Shown piece by piece: positions 18,001 to 28,100 of a DNA stretch of 64,000 nucleotides. Origin of the DNA: Massilia frigida (GTDB lineage Bacteria; Pseudomonadota; Gammaproteobacteria; Burkholderiales; Burkholderiaceae_D); NCBI RefSeq assembly GCF_011682175.1, contig NZ_WHJG01000015.1:1-64000 (forward strand), in the 5' to 3' direction. Position numbers and translations under genes: made by a program. A model generated the notes under the pieces. The model worked only from the letters and a program-made list of their open reading frames with translations, did no database searches and was not told the origin of the DNA. The number at the start of each line of letters is the position of its first letter. Position 1 is the first letter of the stretch.

Positions 18001-18269
18001 GCCATGCCGGACAGGTCGGGCCGTTCGGCCGAACTGGCGCGGGCACTGAGCGGCGTGAGCGCGGCTTGCGCCGCCGCTTCGGCGCCGGCGACCAGGCGCG
18101 ACGTGCCGCTCATGCTGCCCTGGGCGGCCGGGGTGGACTCACCGCCGCCATTGCCGCCGCAGGCGGCCAGCAGCAGTGTCAGGGCCAGGGGAAGCCCCTG
18201 GGCCGACAGCTTGCGCAATTGCCCCGGCGTCGCCCCGTGGTGGCGCGCGCCCGATGTGAAATACCTCAT
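15033..18269 (-). CDS. Discoidin-domain di-haem oxidoreductase lipoprotein (DUF1111/DHOR family)
   Basis: A predicted 1,078-aa exported lipoprotein. GAGG 7 bases upstream picks the ATG at 18269 over two earlier in-frame ATGs. The lipobox is L-L-A-A-C-G-G. Two F5/8-type-C (discoidin) domains follow (about residues 55-170 and 190-325); both carry W-x3-R-x-V and R-Y/F-x-R-x-Q-G type strands and are probably for carbohydrate or surface binding. The C-terminal half is a DHOR-type cytochrome with C-I-A-C-H (about residue 697, followed by V-N-N-G-R-S) and C-S-A-C-H (about residue 956). It ends in a typical L-H-D-G-R-A-R-N-L-T-E-A-I-L-W-H-G-G segment. The section between residues 330 and 690 is not recognised. 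It is likely periplasmic or outer-membrane anchored. Confidence 0.85.
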   Translation of the reverse strand: MRYFTSGARHHGATPGQLRKLSAQGLPLALTLLLAACGGNGGGESTPAAQGSMSGTSRLVAGAEAAAQAALTPLSARASSAERPDLSGMAAIDHNDSTRWGSGFSDGESLTLDFGKSELISRVRIDWENAHAIHYLLQVSDDNTSWTTIRTVDNSQGGTEDITGLHGKGRYLRMQGVKRSTQYGYSIFQIQAFSGTPVTSNPVPVPVPGPGEPGQPGVAIKPVAASSSALENQAMSAAMTIDGKPATRWASKPEDGAWIEFDFGVKTQVGYMKLLWENAYGKQYELRVSDDGQQWTQVRNVSNGQGGTEEFFNLGINARFIRLQGAARATQYGYSLFEVEFKTPGSDNTVPASVTSAHPFPANGSALTPLPASAEPLETLQFTLPDGTLVTRFGARGLARHGRERGEDWNEIGYGPNETVDPATGLALDKGPGNYLTFVPQYFKNRTWGVEIIDNSRVAGVTKPQLIVNQYTQTDFLSGGIAFFRAFDRPGVTGYGWMNPGELVDRSVAQCGPIPYPANGKLSKANGINGACTLLVKGYPGHGGIDANGMPNNTNVPGRALVAGDIIEVSPSFFSTREAMAAKGDTGGIRYYSYEWVYVVGAGLKPWYGVQPRLNSVPLPEETLSGGQGSISYNYTDNGLFMFQQPHNNVGMQNMQRFVEGRRLVHTSFLTGEHNEPGNDRHAPAVGLQGQRYNQSACIACHVNNGRSPAPSALNQRLDSMSVRVASTSPAGQQVPHPLYGTAVQMNAVSATGSAQNWGTSVRVAGFDTRAVKLADGTTVELRKPTLGFEGPVPDAYSLRAAQPMIGTGLLEAVPEADILARAAQPLDADGVKGTANFVFDPESGAVRLGRFGWKASKATLRHQSADALLLDMSVTSPLYPNRSCGANPAGCAAGGTQQGILDADLKSIAQYLALVGVPAQRSVASGFPKGVAPLDEHRVDAQQVSAGSKLFQGMRCSACHTVQMKTGSGHLFAELRNQTIRPYTDMLLHDMGAGLADKFAEGQAKGNMWRTAPLWGIGYTDMVMGKNAKAGYLHDGRARNLTEAILWHGGQAERARQRFENLPAQERAALLAFLKSL

Positions 18270-18592
18270 GTTGACCTCGTAGTTTTCGGACTTCATTAAC
18301 GTGATGCGGCCAGATCGACCGGCCCGCATGTTTCTTCTCTTGGTTTGGCAAGGCCATCGGCAGCCCCGTCATCGTGCGATTTCTTGATTGCACCGCATCC
18401 CGTTTGCATCTTTATAACATGCACAGATGACAATCTGGAAACCTTACCAGCGCCGCCGCCGGTTTTTTGGGCTGGCGTGTTGGAAGCGCGCGACGCCTGG
18501 GGGAATGGTGTTTACGCGAGGGGCGCCAGGGGCAGCGTCACGCCGATGCTGATGCTATACTGTACGTTAACACAGTATTCAAAGTTTCCCGC
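18270..18592. other. Divergent promoter region between oxidoreductase and integrase
   Basis: A 323-base gap between two divergent genes with no supported gene inside. The right end holds the LexA box and a TATACT -10 for the recombinase. The left end holds the GAGG ribosome binding site of the oxidoreductase. Confidence 0.6.
18558..18577. promoter_or_regulatory. LexA (SOS) operator upstream of the integrase
   Basis: TACTGTACGTTAACACAGTA fits TACTGT-N8-ACAGTA, identical in all 12 outer positions to the E. coli LexA consensus and fitting CTGT-N8-ACAG. It overlaps a TATACT -10 element (18556-18561) and ends 15 bases before the ATG at 18593. LexA repression of the recombinase with induction by DNA damage is the natural reading. 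Confidence 0.8.
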
Positions 18593-19756
18593 ATGCACAA
18601 ATTCACGCCGATCAATCTGGAACCGGTGCCGCGCAGCGGTCCGGTGCCCAGCGACACCAAGCGCCCGGACATCGGCATTTTTCACGTGGCCGACGACGCC
18701 ATCACCAACGCCAGCACCGATAGCGAAATCGCGCGCGAATTCATCGCGCACGGGGAATTGAGCGAAAAATCGATCGCCAACACGCAAAAGGAACTGTTTC
18801 GTTTCCTCACCTGGTGCCGCGAGGAAGCAGGCAGGTCGTTTCACCAGCTCAGCGTGGCGGACTTGAACCTGTACAAGGAATTCCTGAAGAATCCACCGCC
18901 CGACTGGGTGGCGACGACCAAGTGGCCGCGCAGCGATCCGCGCTACCGCCCGTTTACGGGGCCGCTGTCGGACGCCAGCCGGCGCCAGGCGATGATCGCC
19001 GTCAAGGGTTTGCTGGCGTTCGCCGAACAAACCGGCTACATGCGGCGCAATCCGGCCCGGCTGGTCAAGAACGTCAAGGCGCCGGGCGCCAGCCGTATCA
19101 CGCGCTACCTGACGCCGCATGCCATTGCCCTGGCGCTGGCTAGCGTCAGCGCGCGCGCTGCGACGACCTTGTCGGCGTTCAAGCAGCGCGAACGGGACCG
19201 CTTCCTGCTGGTGGCGTTTACGCATACCGGGGCGCGCCTGAACGAAATCGTCAGCGCGAGCATGGGGGCGATTTATACCGAAGGGAACGCGCGCTGGTGG
19301 CTCGACGTGATGGGCAAGGGTAACAAGCCAAGGCGCTTGCCGGTCCCGCCGGACATGCTGGCGGCCTTTCGCGACTACCGCCATGCGTTCGGTTTGCTGC
19401 CGCAGACACATCGGGGTGATAGCACGCCGCTGGTGTTATCGAGCCGCAGCCTTGAGCGCGTGCGCATCACGGACGAAGCCGCTGCGCAAGCCCTGAAAGC
19501 CGTGTTCGGCGCCGCCGCATCGGCCGCCGCCGCCCAGGGCGATATCGAAACGGCCGCCGTATTGCGGCAGGCCTCGCCGCACTGGCTGCGCCACAGCATG
19601 CTGACCAACCATGCCAACAACGGCGTGCAGCTGAAAACCCTGCAGGACACGGCCGGGCACGCGAACATCGCCACCACGGCAGCATATCTGCACAAGACCG
19701 ACAACGAGCGCCACGACGAGATCATCGCCTCGGTGATCGGCAAGGGCGCCGCGTAA
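18593..19756 (+). CDS. Tyrosine-type site-specific recombinase/integrase
   Basis: A 387-aa tyrosine recombinase. The N-terminal SAM-like DNA-binding domain (about residues 40-165) has F-L-T-W-C-R and L-x-L-Y-K-E-F. The catalytic domain (about 180-380) shows the first Arg in T-G-A-R-L-N-E-I, the H-x-x-R box in P-H-W-L-R-H-S, the second His in G-H-A-N-I-A-T-T, and the nucleophile Tyr in A-A-Y-L-H. A conserved K-G-N-K-P-R-R-L-P-V beta turn is present. The ATG at 18593 lies after the LexA box; a longer frame from 18467 would run through the promoter and is rejected. It stands alone, with no recombination directionality factor or att site recognised, so its substrate is unknown. Confidence 0.88.
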   Translation: MHKFTPINLEPVPRSGPVPSDTKRPDIGIFHVADDAITNASTDSEIAREFIAHGELSEKSIANTQKELFRFLTWCREEAGRSFHQLSVADLNLYKEFLKNPPPDWVATTKWPRSDPRYRPFTGPLSDASRRQAMIAVKGLLAFAEQTGYMRRNPARLVKNVKAPGASRITRYLTPHAIALALASVSARAATTLSAFKQRERDRFLLVAFTHTGARLNEIVSASMGAIYTEGNARWWLDVMGKGNKPRRLPVPPDMLAAFRDYRHAFGLLPQTHRGDSTPLVLSSRSLERVRITDEAAAQALKAVFGAAASAAAAQGDIETAAVLRQASPHWLRHSMLTNHANNGVQLKTLQDTAGHANIATTAAYLHKTDNERHDEIIASVIGKGAA

Positions 19757-20296
19757 TCGTTGCGCTGGCGCGGCCGGACCGGCGCAGGAACCGGCGACGA
19801 TGCTGGTGATCGAATCTTACCCGCCCGCATTTTCGGGCCGCTTCGTATCCTGATCTATCGAGAACGCCATGAACCTTGCCAGACCACTTGAACCGAAGAA
19901 CAGTGGGCGCTCGCGCAGCACGGTGACGACTACCGAAGCTACCGTGCACGCACGCCGGCTTTCTTTCCGCGCTTCGGGGAACAGGCGGGGAGCCAGGCGC
20001 ACTGATAATCCACCCACCGGCCGCCCGCCCTCGCGGCCGTTCCGCCGGCTCAACGCCGGCCGGACTCGCCGCAAGTGGGCTGCTGGACACGGGCATCCCC
20101 GGCATCGTCGGCGCACACTGGCGGCCGCGTATCGTCGATCGTTGCCTCGCCCTGTTTGGCCGGATTGCGTGGCGGACCGGGTTTTCACCCGAAATGCGCG
20201 CATTCCGGATATCGGCACCGGCCCCACGCGCAGTGAATATATTGCTACTCTTCATAAATGATGAATAACGCGTCATGCGTAGACCGGGAGCCCACG
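19757..20296. other. Gap between integrase and diguanylate cyclase, no supported gene
   Basis: Open frames on both strands here are Arg/Pro-rich composition shadows without start signals. GGGAG at 20286-20290, at the right end, is the ribosome binding site of the cyclase gene. No tRNA, attachment site or terminator is recognised. Confidence 0.5.
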
Positions 20297-20542
20297 ATGG
20301 AGCGCAGGTTTGGTGAGGAGTGGTCGCTGCCGCTCGAGGACGAGACTGTTTTTTCGGCCCAGCACAATGCCGCGGTGACGCTGATGTTGCCGGTGCTGGG
20401 GCCATGCTTTGGCTTGTCCATCCTGTTTTTTGCGGTATGGGACTACCTCGTCGATCCAGGCGAGCTCGTCAACACTTTCCTGATGCGGCTCGCTCTGGTC
20501 GGTCTTGGCGCTAGTGCCTATGTGACCACGCCCTTGCGCTGA
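20297..20542 (+). pseudogene. N-terminal membrane part of a stop-interrupted diguanylate cyclase
   Basis: GGGAG at 20286-20290 sets the ATG at 20297. This 81-residue piece has two membrane segments (residues about 23-50 and 57-78) and ends at TGA 20540-20542. The same reading frame then stays open for the whole remaining cyclase. A single change of that codon would restore one membrane-anchored protein of about 359 residues, with six or so helices before the GGDEF domain. I therefore read this as one gene with a nonsense mutation. Confidence 0.6.
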
Positions 20543-20548
20543 ACGCCG

Positions 20549-21376
20549 TTGCAACGTTGCGGTTTTATCTATATCACCCATGCCGGCGCCATCATCCTCG
20601 CCGCATCGATGCTGCCAAACGGCTTGCTGTACGGTCTGGCCGGCGTCACCGGCTGCTTGTTCACCGTGTCCCTGATCGCGATCCGGCTGTCCACCTTTGC
20701 AGCCATCGTGGCCCTGCCCTCGTTGATGTTCTTCGTGATGAGCGCCGCGACGCTGACTGCGTTCGGTTTCATCAACAACGTGATCTTGTATATCTTTTCG
20801 CTGATCATGGCGGCCACCCTCATGCTCGCGATCCGCGTGTTTCGCCAGCGTGCATTCTTATCAGAGAAAGCGCTGCTGTACAGTTCGCGTCACGATAGCA
20901 TGACTGGTGCCTGCAACAAGGCCTTCCTGACCGAACTGGCCGAGCGCGACATCGTGCTGGCCCGCCGGCACGGGCGCCCGCTCGCGGTGGCCATGCTCGA
21001 CATCGATCACTTCAAGCGTATCAACGATGAGTTTGGGCACGCGGTCGGTGACGAAGTGATCCGCCAGCTGGCCAGTACCTGCGTCGGCACCTTGCGCTCG
21101 ATCGACCATTTCGGCCGCATCGGGGGCGAAGAGTTCGTTGCCATCATTCCCGAGACGCGTATGGCCGATGCCATTCGCTGTGCCGAGCGCATGCGCGGAG
21201 ACATTGAGCAGCTCGCCGTCGCCACGCCGCAAGGCACACTGCGCTTCACGGCCAGCTTCGGCGTTGCAATGCTGACGGAGCAGCATGCACATTGGAGCGC
21301 CTTGTTGAATGACGCCGATGGCGCCATGTATCGCGCCAAGAACACGGGGCGCAATCGGGTCGCGGCAGCCCCATAG
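20549..21376 (+). CDS. GGDEF diguanylate cyclase (downstream part of a split gene)
   Basis: A 275-aa open frame from a TTG. It holds about four membrane helices (residues 10-110) and a complete GGDEF domain (about 115-270) that makes cyclic di-GMP from GTP. Visible motifs are D-S-M-T-G-A-C-N-K, L-D-I-D-H-F-K-R-I-N-D, the active site G-G-E-E-F, and the product-inhibition site R-S-I-D exactly five residues before it. All catalytic residues are present. The TTG start has no clear ribosome binding site and the frame continues that of 20297-20542, so expression on its own is doubtful. A stop-restored ancestor would be a MASE-type membrane cyclase. Confidence 0.8.
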   Translation: MQRCGFIYITHAGAIILAASMLPNGLLYGLAGVTGCLFTVSLIAIRLSTFAAIVALPSLMFFVMSAATLTAFGFINNVILYIFSLIMAATLMLAIRVFRQRAFLSEKALLYSSRHDSMTGACNKAFLTELAERDIVLARRHGRPLAVAMLDIDHFKRINDEFGHAVGDEVIRQLASTCVGTLRSIDHFGRIGGEEFVAIIPETRMADAIRCAERMRGDIEQLAVATPQGTLRFTASFGVAMLTEQHAHWSALLNDADGAMYRAKNTGRNRVAAAP

Positions 21377-21390
21377 CACGACACTAGTCG

Positions 21391-21645
21391 CCAGTCGCGC
21401 GCGCGGGCAATGCCCAGCACCAGTCCGATGCCTGCGCCCAGCAAACCCGACCCTGCCGCCGAGCGCCATGGATTGGCCTGTACCAGTTTGTCGGTGGAAG
21501 CAGCCACATTCTTGATCAAATGGAGCGTTTTGCGTTCCACTTCATGCGCTTTCGCGATGCTGCACGAGAGCAAGTCCATGCCCTTCTTTTGCAGTTCGAT
21601 GGCTTTCGCGCCGCTGGCCGCATTGGCACGCCAAAGAAACACCAT
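21391..21645 (-). pseudogene. Fragment resembling an ElaB/YqjD (DUF883) membrane-anchored protein
   Basis: On the minus strand an Ala/Lys-rich helix (about 60 residues) leads into V-Q-A-N-P-W-R-S-A-A-G followed by a glycine-zipper membrane helix and R-A-R-D. This is the C-terminal layout of DUF883 proteins, which tether ribosomes or other partners to the inner membrane. The frame then runs on without a stop into the antisense of the cyclase, and the N-terminal part is short for the family. I read it as a decayed copy. Its placement over the 3' flank of the cyclase supports loss of function. Confidence 0.4.
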
Positions 21646-21779
21646 TCCTTATTACTTTTTGGCTTATGCGTCATTTCTGGCCTTCTCCCGGCTGCTCCTC
21701 GTCTGTTTTGATGTGAGTCAAGTATTTAGCCTGAATGCTCAGCTGATTCATAGTCCACTTTTTACTCTAGAAAGGTATC

Positions 21780-21920
21780 GTGAAGCTCAAATTTCTCGGT
21801 GCGACTGGAACTGTCACCGCTTCCAAATACCTCCTGAGTTCCGGCGCGAGCAACATTCTCGTCGATTGCGGCCTGTTCCAGGGCTACAAGGAGCTCAGGC
21901 TGCGCCTGAGGGCTACCTAA
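21780..21920 (+). pseudogene. Truncated metallo-beta-lactamase-fold hydrolase (N-terminal stub)
   Basis: From a GTG preceded by AAAGG, 46 codons read [17 protein letters not shown], then [15 protein letters not shown]. This is the opening of MBL-fold/beta-CASP RNA-processing hydrolases. The frame stops before the catalytic H-x-H-x-D-H, so nothing enzymatic is encoded. Full-length relatives exceed 400 residues. No continuation is seen downstream. Confidence 0.7.
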
Positions 21921-22181
21921 GCCAGCCGCTTCTTGCCTGACAGGCAACATATTGCGCGTCGCATAAACTTGTTCATATATTACTATTCTGCGCGGCATTT
22001 GTTGTGAAAATTCCCGCGAGGAAACAAAAAAGTATGAATTAGGAAATATTTTCATTTCCGAGGCTAAATACCTAAACTAAAAAAAATTTCCGTGGATATA
22101 TGGTTATCGGTAAATTTTTGCGTGTCGATCATAATTTTTATACAACATAAATCAATTAATTAGTTACAGGACAAACACACT
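21921..22181 (+). promoter_or_regulatory. AT-rich leader of the giant YD-repeat gene
   Basis: This stretch is markedly richer in A and T than its surroundings, with runs such as CTAAAAAAAATT around 22080 and TTTTTATACAA around 22140. It must hold the promoter of the giant gene. Several TATA-like hexamers are possible and I cannot choose one. AGGA at 22168-22171 is the probable ribosome binding site for the ATG at 22182. Confidence 0.45.
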
Positions 22182-25100
22182 ATGGTAGCGATTGTCAGCG
22201 GCGGCGGTTTGGGTCTCATCGGTGGTTCAATGTATGCGTTGGGCGGGCAGCAGGGCGCGGTTGGCAACGCAACGTTCGGCCGCAATGGCAATCAAGTGTA
22301 TGTCAACGCCGCCAACGGCAATCTGGTGGTGCAGAACCGCGACGAGTTCCTGGCCTCGCGCGGCTTCGACACGGCCCTGACCCGCACCTATAACAGCCAG
22401 GGGGCGTTTACCGACAAACTCGGCTTCTACATCGACGCCGACAACGGCGACAACTTCCGCTTCGGCAGCTACAAGAAGGTGGCTGCAGCCGGCAAGCTGA
22501 ATGCGGCGGGCGGCACCGTCACCCGCACCGATGGCGACGGCACCACCAGCGTCTACCACTACGATGCAACGCGCGGGCTGTACGTGGGCACCAGCGGCAA
22601 GGGGGCCTTCGACACCATCAGCTTCAGCGCCGCGAACGGCGCCAAGCCGCAGACCTGGAACTGGACCGATGGCGACACGCAATCGACGGAGGTCTATAAC
22701 GCCACCGGTTTGATCATTTCCGCAAGCGATACCGACGGCAACGCCAGCACCTTTACCTATAGCGGCCGCCTGCTCAAGAGCGTCACCTCGTCCTCGGGCG
22801 ACGTGCTGCACTTCGACTATACCGGCAACAACCTGTCGCAGATCCGCACCGTCAGCGAGGGCGTGACCCAAACCAGCACCCGCTACACCTACGACGCCAG
22901 CAACCGCCTGGCCAGCGTGACGGTCGATCTGAGCCCGGACGACAATAGCGTCGCCGACGGCAACGTCTACCGTACCGCCTACACCTACGACGGCAGCAGC
23001 CGCCGTATCGCCACCATCACCCAGACCGACGGCAGCGTACTGGCGTTCACCTATCTGCAGGTCGGCGCCGACTATAAAGTGGCCAGCATGACCGATGCCC
23101 AGGGCCGCATCACGCGCCTGGCCTACGATAGCGTCAACCGCCGCACCGAGATGACCGATCCGCTCGGCTACGTCACCACCTTCGGCTACGACGCCAGCAA
23201 CCAGCTGACCGACGTGCTCAGCCCCGCGGTGAACGGGGTGCGTGTGCGCACCAGCTACACCTACGATGCCAGCGGTAACGTCACCCAGGTCACCGACGGC
23301 AGCGGCAATGCCGTTACCATGCAGTACGACGGACGGGGCAACCAGACACTCCAGCAAGATGCCCTGGGCAACACGGTGGCGCGCACCTACGGCAGCACCA
23401 ACCTCAAGCTGACCGAGTCGATCCGCATGGGCGCCGGCGCGCCACTGGTGAGCCGCTACGCCTACGACAGCCGCGGCCACCTGCGCTTTTCCGTCAGCGC
23501 TAGCGGCCGCGTCACCGAATTCCAGTACGATGCCAAAGGCCAGAAAACTGCCCAGATCGGCTACGCCGGCGCCCAGTTCGACGTCGCCGCGCTCGCCGAA
23601 AACGCCAGCGTCAGCGAAGCGGCGGTCGCGGCATGGGTCGAGGCCCACGACAAGTCCCAGGCCGAACGGATCGACTATACCTACGACTTTCGCGGCCAGC
23701 TGGCCTCGTCGACGACCTACACGGCGCTCGACGCGGCCGGCAAGGGCGTGCCCGAGGGCGGCGCCACCACCCGCTACGTCTACGACCAGGAAGGGCGCTT
23801 GCTCAAGTCGATCGACCCGCGCGGCGCATCGATGGTCACCAGCTACAGTTACGATGGCCTGGACCGCCTGCTGTCGAGCACCGACGCGCTGGGCCAGCAA
23901 ACCTTGACCCAGTACGACGACGCCCACAACAAGACCGTCACGATCCAGGCCAACGGCCTGGCGTCGACGGCGACCTACGACGCCAGTGGCGAGCTGACCA
24001 GCGTCATCCAGAGCAGCCACAATGGCGGCGCAGTGCTGGGCGCGGCACGCAATGTATACGATGCCAACGGGCGCCTGACCAGCACCCAGGACGCGGCCGG
24101 CGTGCGCACCCATTTCATCTACGACGAGATGGGCCGGCGCGTCGCCATGATCGATGGCATGGGCGCCCTGACCGAGAGCGTTTTCGACGCCAGCGGCAAC
24201 CTGGTCAAGTCGATCCGCTACGCCACCCTGGTCGATGTGCAGCTGCTGGCCGACGCCAACGGCGCGCCAGTCACGCCAAGCATGGCCGCAATCCGTCCGC
24301 AAGCGGCAAGCCTTGACCGCGTGGTACGCCAGGTGTACGACAAGGACAACCGCCTGATCTACACGATCGACGAAGCCGGGTACGTGACCCAGCAGTTTTT
24401 TGATGCCGCCGCGCGCCTGACCGATGTGGTGCGCTACAACAGCGCGCTCGACCTGGCAGCCTTGCCGGCCAGCGTCACGCTGGCCGACGTCGTCGTCACG
24501 TCCAGCGCCGACGACCGCCACGTGCGCAATTTTTACGACGCCGACGGCCGCCTGGTGGGCAAGCTGGACGCCGAGGGCTTCCTGACCGAGAACAAATACG
24601 ACGGCGCCGGCCAGCTGACCGAGATGGTGCGCTACGCCAGCGCCACCAGCAGCGCCCTGCGCAGCAGCGCCACCCTGGCCGAGCTGATGCCGGCCGCCTC
24701 GGATGCCGACATCCACGTCAAGCAGTACTACGATGCGCGCGGCCAGTTGATCGGCAGCGTGGACGCCGAAGGCTATCTGACGACCACGGACTACGATCTG
24801 GCCGGCAACCAGAGCCGCGCCACCCGCTTCGCCAACAAGGTCGCCAGCACGGCCCCTGGCGCGACCCTGGCCGCGATCCGTCCGCAAGCCAGCCCGGCCG
24901 ACCAAAGCCGCTCCTACGCCTACAATGCGCTCAACCAGCTGGCGCAGCTCACTGACTTCGACGGCACCCAGAGCCGCATGCACTACGATAGCGTCGGCAA
25001 TCTGGTCTCGACCATCCGCGCCGCCGCCAGCGCCGGCCAGCGCACCGAGCTCAATCAATACGACCTGCAGGGCCGCCGCATCGCCAGCCTGTCGGCGCAG

Positions 25101-28100
25101 GGCGCCAGCCACCTGAGCGGCAACGCCGCCCTGGACGCCCAAGTATGGGCCGATTACGGCACCAACTACCAGTACGACAAGCATGGCCACCTGACCCGCG
25201 CCACCGATGCGCTGGGCCAGAGCACCCTGTTCTTTTATGACGCGGCCGGGCGCCAGACGCACAGCGTCAACGCGCTGGGCGAAGTGACGGGCACGCGCTA
25301 CAACGCGTTTGGCGAAGCGAGCGCCACGATCACCTATGCCAGCCGGATTGCCACCGCGGGTCTCGCCGGCGGCGCCAATGGCAGCCTGCTGACGCTGCTG
25401 GCGGCGGCCAGCGATCCGCTGCGCGATACCCTGATCCAGCGCGACTACGATCTGCGCGGCCAGATCAAGGCCTTGATCGATGGCCTGGGCAACACCACCG
25501 GTTTCAGCTACAACGCCTACGGCGACTTGCTGGCCCAGCGCCGCCCGATCAGCGCCGCCGTCAGCGAATTGGTCAGCTTCAGCTACGACAAGCGCGGCCT
25601 GCGCACCGGCCAGATCGACGGCCTGGGCGGCTTGAACCGCGCCACCAGCACCCAGTACGATGCCTTCGGGCGCGCCGTGGCCAGCGTGGACGCCAACGGC
25701 CACATGCGCACCAGCACATTCGACCGCAACGGGCGCACCGTCACCACGCGCGACGCCATGGGCGCGGCCATCGCCACCAGCTACGATGCGTTCGACCGGG
25801 TGCTGACCCAGACCGACGCGATGGGCCAGGTCACGCGCTACGCCTACGACGACCAGCAGCGCAGCATCACCATCACCGCCGCCGACGGCGTCAGCACCAG
25901 CACGACCCGCAACGCATTCGGGCAGGTCATCAGCATCATCGATGGCAACGGCAACACGGCCAGCTTCGCCTACGACTTGAACGGCAACCTGGTGCGTGTC
26001 ACCGATGCCGTCGGCAACGATACCACCCAGGTGTTCGACCAGGCCGACCGCCTGTTCTCGACCACGGACCGCAACGGGATGACGACCGCATACAGCTACG
26101 ACGCGGCCAATCGCCGCCTCAGCCAGCGCGTCGACACGGCCGGCCTGAATCTGACCACCAGCTGGACCTACGACGCCAAGGGCGACATGGTGGCCATGCT
26201 TGATGCCAACGGCACCTTGAGCACCACCGAATACGACCGTAACGGCCAGCAAGTCCGGGTCGTGCTCGACCCGGCCGGCCTGAACCTGCGCACCGAGTAT
26301 AGCTACGACGCCCAGGGCCACACCCTGAGCGTGGTGCGCGGCGACGCCAACGGCGACGTGCGCACGACCAGCTACAGCTACGACCAGCTCGGCCGCCGCG
26401 TGGCCGAAGTGGTCGACCCGAACGGCCTGGCACTGCGCACCGTCTACCAGTACGACCTTGGCGGCAATGCCACCACGGTCATCGATCCGAACGGCCACGC
26501 CAGCACCTTCGCCTACGATGCGGAAAACCGGGTTGTCAGCAGCAGCGATGCGCTGGGCAATGTGACCAGCTACCGCTACGACGCCAACGGCAACAAGACC
26601 AGTCAGACCGACGCCAACGGCAATGCGACCCAGTTCGCCTACGATAGCCAGAACCGCCTGACGGCGCAGACCGACGCGCTTGGCGCGGCCACGGTCCACG
26701 CCTACGACGCCGCCGGCAACCGCATCAGCACGACCGACGCCAACGGCCATGTCAGCACCTTGCGCTACGATGCGCTCAAGCGTCTGGTCCAGCAAACCAA
26801 TGGCATGGGACAGACGGAAACCTACAGCTACGACAAGATCGGCAACCGTACCGCCTACCTCGACGCCAACGGCAATCTGAGCAGCTATGCCTACGACGCC
26901 GCTGGCCGCCAGACCGTGATCACCGACAGCCTCGGTGGGCAGACCCGCTATGCCTATGACAGCGTGGGCAACCGGATCGCGCACATCGACGCCAACGGAC
27001 ATGCCACCAGCTACGATTACGACAAGGCAAGCCGCCTGATTAACGTGCGCCAGCAGGTCAGCAGCGCTGCCGGCGACCAGAAATGGGTCGCCAAGGTCGA
27101 GTGGGTGGCCGATGCCAGTAACACCGCGGGCGGCTATTATGAAGACCACGGCGCCTTTGTCGGCGTCGACCCGGCCGAAACGCATGAACTGCTGACCCAT
27201 TTCGTCTACGATGCGGTCGGCAATGAGCGCGTGCAAATCGACGCCAACGGCAGGCAGACGAGCAAGCTGTACGATGCCGCCAACCGTCTGGTGGCCAGTA
27301 CCGATGGCGCCGGCAACACCACGCGCTACCAGTACGATGGGGTCAATCGTACCGGCCTCACCGACGCCAATGGCAATACGACCAATTTCACCTACGATGC
27401 CGCCAATCGCCTCAGCGGCAGCACCGATCCGCTTGGAAATACCGTTTCCTACGGCTACGACAAGGTTGGCAACAAGACCCGTTCAAGCGATCAGAGCGGC
27501 GCCATCAGCACCTATCAGTACGACGCCGCCAACCGCCTGGCGCTGCATACGGATGCGCTCGGCAATACCGAGCAGTTCGCCTACGACCAGGTCGGCAACC
27601 TGGTGCTGTCGCGTGACTTGAACGGCAACACCAGCACCTACACCTACGATGGCGCCGGCCGGGTCGTCTCGCTGACCGATCCGCTCGGCAAGGTGGAAAC
27701 CTATGCCTACGACGCCGTCGGCAACCGTACCGCGCTGGTCGACCGCAATGGCCACGCGACGCGCTTCGCTTTCGACCGCAACAACCGTCTGGTCAGCCAG
27801 ACCGACGCGCTCAATGCGGTTACCGCTTTTGCTTACGACAATGTCGGCAACCGCACCCGGATGACCGATGCGAACGGCAACGCCACCGACTACGAGTACG
27901 ATCAAGCCAATCGCCTGGTCAAGACCATCACGGCGCAGCGCACCGAGATCATCGCCGACCCGAACGGCAACAGCGCCAACGACCGCAGCTACGAGCGCAA
28001 GATCGCCACGCGCTATGTGTACGACGGCGTCGGCAACCGCATCGCCACCATCGACGCCAACCAGCACCGCACCAGCTACGTCTACGACGGCGCCAACCGC

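Noticed and set aside
16164-18299. 711-codon plus-strand frame opposite the di-haem oxidoreductase
   Set aside because: The minus-strand protein has a lipobox and two CxxCH haem sites. The opposite frame has no recognisable features.
19869-20261. 130-codon Arg/Pro-rich frame between integrase and cyclase
   Set aside because: No start context, composition typical of a frame-shadow in GC-rich DNA, and no family.
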